From: Prevotella sp. UBA6429
Lineage (GTDB): Bacteria > Bacteroidota > Bacteroidia > Bacteroidales > Bacteroidaceae
DNA length: 46,170 nucleotides
Reading direction: 5' to 3'
Assembly: GCA_002437285.1 (NCBI GenBank)
Contig: DJOV01000126.1
Span: 6,849 to 53,018 of the forward strand
Position numbers and translations under genes: made by a program. Under the pieces are notes generated by a model. It worked only from the letters and a program-made list of their open reading frames with translations, had not been told where the DNA came from and did not search any database. Numbering within the stretch: position 1 is the first letter of the stretch; each line of letters opens with the position of its first letter. Positions 44,045 through 46,170 of this stretch are shown piece by piece.

Positions 44045-45112
44045 ATGCCTACCAACAAAAATGCAATGACAAGGTTCAAGATTCTTGATGAACTGTTGAG
44101 CGACAGATACCATGAATACTCACTCGACGACCTTACAGAAAAAGTCAACCAGGGACTTGAGGAATTGTATCCAGACACAGACGGCGTGGGTAGAAGGATG
44201 ATAGAAAAGGACATACATTATCTTGAATATGAAGGTCCGTTCCTTGCAGAAATGGAACGTTACTCCGCTCCTGCGTATGATGGAGAAAAACAACGGTCGT
44301 ACAGTAAACGGTGCATTAGATACAAGGACCCCTCGTTTTCCATCTTCAAGAAAGACCTGACCAGTGACGAGGAGTATCTGCTCCGAGAAGCACTTTCGTT
44401 GCTCGGACAGTTTGAAGGGTTGCCAAACCTAAATGCTCTGGAAAACTTGCGCCTTGGTCTTGGAGCAAGACGTAGTGGAAAGGCTATCATGTCTCTAACT
44501 CGCAACCCGTTGGAAAATTCAAATCTTTTTGGTGAATTGTTTACCGCAATATCCCAACAACAAGTCATCGAATTGCACTACCATAGTTTTCAGAATCATG
44601 ACAACCCATTACAATTAAACGTGTATCCCTACCTGTTGAAGGAATACAACCGTCGGTGGTTTTTGTTTGCTGCGTCAGAATCCGACAGTAAGCTGCTTTG
44701 CTTCGGACTCGATAGAATTGAGAAAATCAAGCCGCTTCCTGCTCACAAGTATGTTGATTATGAGGGTGATATCCGCGAGGTGTTCGATGACATCATCGGT
44801 GTGACGCTTCTGGCCGACAGCCCCCTCTACCACATTGTGTTCTGGGTGAGCGACGTCTCCAAGGACTATGTGACTACCAAGCCCATCCATGAGTCGCAAC
44901 GCAACGTCTGTGGCGAGGAGGAATATGCCCTCAGGCGAAGTCATTCCCAGTTGCAAGGAGGCAGGTTTTTCAGCATTGACTGCAAGGAGAACTATGAGCT
45001 GATTCGCGAGCTTACCAGTTTCGGTCAGGAGCTTGTGGTGCTCTCGCCGGTGCCAATCCGGGAGAAGATCCGCGATTGGGCGATAAAGTTGGCGCAGAGC
45101 TACGATGCTTGA
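44045..45112 (+). CDS. WYL-domain transcriptional regulator
   Basis: 355 residues. An N-terminal winged helix-turn-helix (about 5-65; RFKILDELLSDRYHEYSLDDL, GRRMIEKDIHYLE) is followed by the WYL domain (about 185-255; VIELHYHSF, VYPYLLKEYNRRWFLFAAS, CFGLDRIEKIKPL) and a WCX-type C-terminal extension (about 256-355). WYL proteins sense nucleic acid or nucleotide ligands and often repress defence operons. It is the fourth gene of the operon and the likely repressor acting at 40032-40046. The first two thirds are A+T-rich like the kinase gene, but from about 44760 the DNA becomes GC-rich and host-like, so the gene looks like a recombinant of incoming and resident copies. Confidence 0.9.
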   Translation: MPTNKNAMTRFKILDELLSDRYHEYSLDDLTEKVNQGLEELYPDTDGVGRRMIEKDIHYLEYEGPFLAEMERYSAPAYDGEKQRSYSKRCIRYKDPSFSIFKKDLTSDEEYLLREALSLLGQFEGLPNLNALENLRLGLGARRSGKAIMSLTRNPLENSNLFGELFTAISQQQVIELHYHSFQNHDNPLQLNVYPYLLKEYNRRWFLFAASESDSKLLCFGLDRIEKIKPLPAHKYVDYEGDIREVFDDIIGVTLLADSPLYHIVFWVSDVSKDYVTTKPIHESQRNVCGEEEYALRRSHSQLQGGRFFSIDCKENYELIRELTSFGQELVVLSPVPIREKIRDWAIKLAQSYDA

Positions 45113-45296
45113 GTCCTTAGGCACAAATTCTGCAGTCCTTAGGCGCAAGATTACTTGGCATGAAGGACTGAGAATCCGATGCCAGTACTACTGTGACGAG
45201 GATGGTTTCGGCATGACCCATGATGTGCAGGCCGCCTTGATGGGTGCCATAGACAGGAATGGAAAGATTGTCAGAAGATTTACCCTGATGGATTGA
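45105..45296 (+). CDS. Short hypothetical protein coupled to the WYL gene
   Basis: 63 residues; its start codon overlaps the WYL stop by 8 bases (ATGCTTGA), a classic coupling arrangement. The sequence (KITWHEGLRIRCQYYCDEDGFG, VQAALMGAIDRNGKIVRRFTLMD) is not recognised. It could be a true small gene or the end of a longer gene lost when the flanking DNA was rearranged. A 15-base near-repeat (45112-45126 and 45134-45148) lies at its start. Confidence 0.4.
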   Translation: MLESLGTNSAVLRRKITWHEGLRIRCQYYCDEDGFGMTHDVQAALMGAIDRNGKIVRRFTLMD

Positions 45297-45416
45297 CAGG
45301 GTCCCATGGGCAAACGACAAAATACAGGAATGGTGAAGCGAGAGTTCTGGCTTCTTTGAAAAAATCAGTTTCCATATTATTGCTGTCCGCTAAAAATTTT
45401 TGTCCGCTAAAAATTA

Positions 45417-45450
45417 GGGCTGGATTCCTCGCTTGGAATTCAGCCCTTTT
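45417..45450 (+). terminator. Terminator-like hairpin in the IS leader
   Basis: Arms 45417-45428 and 45435-45446 pair over 12 positions with one G-U pair and a 6-base loop, followed by TTTT. It lies before the transposase, where IS elements commonly block transcription entering from outside. A -7-like TACTTTTG (45454-45461) follows and may be the element's own promoter. Confidence 0.7.
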
Positions 45451-45488
45451 AGTTACTTTTGTTTTTGCAAAATATAAATCCAGTAACA

Positions 45489-46170
45489 ATGAACAAAGGT
45501 ACACATTTTAACGGACAGCCGATGTATGGTCAACTGATTAGTTTGCTTGACAAGCAAGAAATTCTCAAATTCAGCCGTGAAAAGCAAGGAGAACGCTATG
45601 TAAAGCACTTTGATGCTTACCAACATCTTGTTGTCATGCTTTATGCAGTCATTAAAAGATTCGATTCTCTTCGTGAGATAACCGATTCCATGTTTCCCGA
45701 AGCCCGCAAGTTGGCACATCTTGGCATAAACATGATGCCAAGACGCAGCACATTGTCTGATGCCAATGCCCGTAGGCCCGAAACAGTGTTCGAAAGCACA
45801 TACCGCAGCCTATATGCACGTTACAAGGACGAACTTTCCTCGGACAGCCGAAAGCGTCAGGTGCCATCCTGGCTTAATCGCCTGCAAATCATAGATTCAA
45901 CAACCATATCATTGTTTTCCGACCTACTTTTCAAGGGAGTCGGACGCAATCCAAAGACAGGTAAGAAGAAAGGTGGAATAAAAGTGCATACAAACATTCA
46001 TGCCAATGAAGGTGTTCCGTCAGACATAAAGTTTACGTCTGCTGCGACAAATGATAGTTTCATGCTGAAGCCAACCAATTATAATGAAGGGGACATTGTT
46101 GCTTTAGACAGGGCATATATAGACTATGCCAAATTTGAGGAAATGACCGGACGAGGAGTAATATATGTCA
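45489..46170 (+). CDS. IS4-family transposase (DUF4372 type), 3' end outside the window
   Basis: 227 residues are readable before the window ends. The N-terminus (MNKGTHFNGQPMYGQLISLL, KHFDAYQHLVVMLYAVIKRF, SLREITDSMF) is the DUF4372 helical domain common to Bacteroidetes IS4-like transposases. The DDE core begins with IIDSTTISLFS (first catalytic Asp) and continues with GIKVHTNIH and VALDRAYIDY (second Asp); the third acidic residue is not reached. The frame is open throughout, so the element may be intact. Its position right after the defence-like operon fits an accessory region. Confidence 0.9.
   Translation, partial: MNKGTHFNGQPMYGQLISLLDKQEILKFSREKQGERYVKHFDAYQHLVVMLYAVIKRFDSLREITDSMFPEARKLAHLGINMMPRRSTLSDANARRPETVFESTYRSLYARYKDELSSDSRKRQVPSWLNRLQIIDSTTISLFSDLLFKGVGRNPKTGKKKGGIKVHTNIHANEGVPSDIKFTSAATNDSFMLKPTNYNEGDIVALDRAYIDYAKFEEMTGRGVIYV

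Larger units (their letters stand above)
45384..46170 (+). mobile_element. Left part of an IS4-like insertion sequence, cut by the window end
   Basis: The transposase start at 45489 is preceded by two direct copies of a 15-base motif (45384-45398 and 45401-45415) that probably form the left end or transposase-binding sites, then a hairpin with T run. The right end lies outside the window, so exact ends and target duplication cannot be read. Confidence 0.7.

Overview
The window looks like a chromosome segment from the order Bacteroidales, most likely a Prevotella-type Prevotellaceae. This is inferred from SusC/SusD pairs, a hybrid two-component regulator, type A C-terminal sorting-like ends (GxYIxxGKKYVVK), a BT0820-type HAD phosphatase and Bacteroidetes promoters (TTTG or TTG, 19-20 bases, then TAnnTTTG). 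Most of the window is GC-rich by eye; two accessory stretches are clearly richer in A+T.

Region 1 (42-4866) is an envelope polysaccharide operon on the minus strand (rfbA, a Wzc-like tyrosine autokinase, a small HAD phosphatase) with a divergent conserved hypothetical gene. Region 2 (5054-8882) is accessory DNA: an EcoRI-family adenine methyltransferase followed after 4 bases by a DUF262-HNH nuclease, a long structured 5' leader or small RNA, an AT-rich non-coding stretch, and an internally deleted AAA-ATPase/PD-(D/E)xK gene. Region 3 (9124-11550) is one secreted protein made of five DUF4859-like repeats, divergent from region 4.

Region 4 (11935-38860) is a nutrient-uptake locus. A seven-gene operon (FAS1 lipoprotein, SusC, SusD, FAS1 lipoprotein, FAS1 lipoprotein, SusC, SusD) ends at a clear terminator. 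It is followed by a small secreted protein, two DUF6055 HExxH metalloproteases, a hybrid two-component system, a second small secreted protein and a CotH-DUF4859 protein. No glycoside hydrolase or polysaccharide lyase is visible, so a protein, glycopeptide or other non-standard substrate is plausible. gluQ (glutamyl-Q tRNA-Asp synthetase) overlaps the end of the CotH gene.

Region 5 (40070-45296) is the most interesting part: a lower-GC operon whose first gene joins a degenerate HsdM-like methyltransferase domain, an HsdS-like recognition domain and a GHKL/histidine-kinase ATPase domain. It is followed by a response-regulator-like protein with an unrecognised C-terminal domain, a 69-residue very acidic protein and a WYL regulator. 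I read this as a candidate undescribed signalling or defence system in which a restriction-modification-like DNA sensor drives a phosphorelay; that function is inference. An IS4-like insertion sequence begins just downstream and runs off the end of the window.
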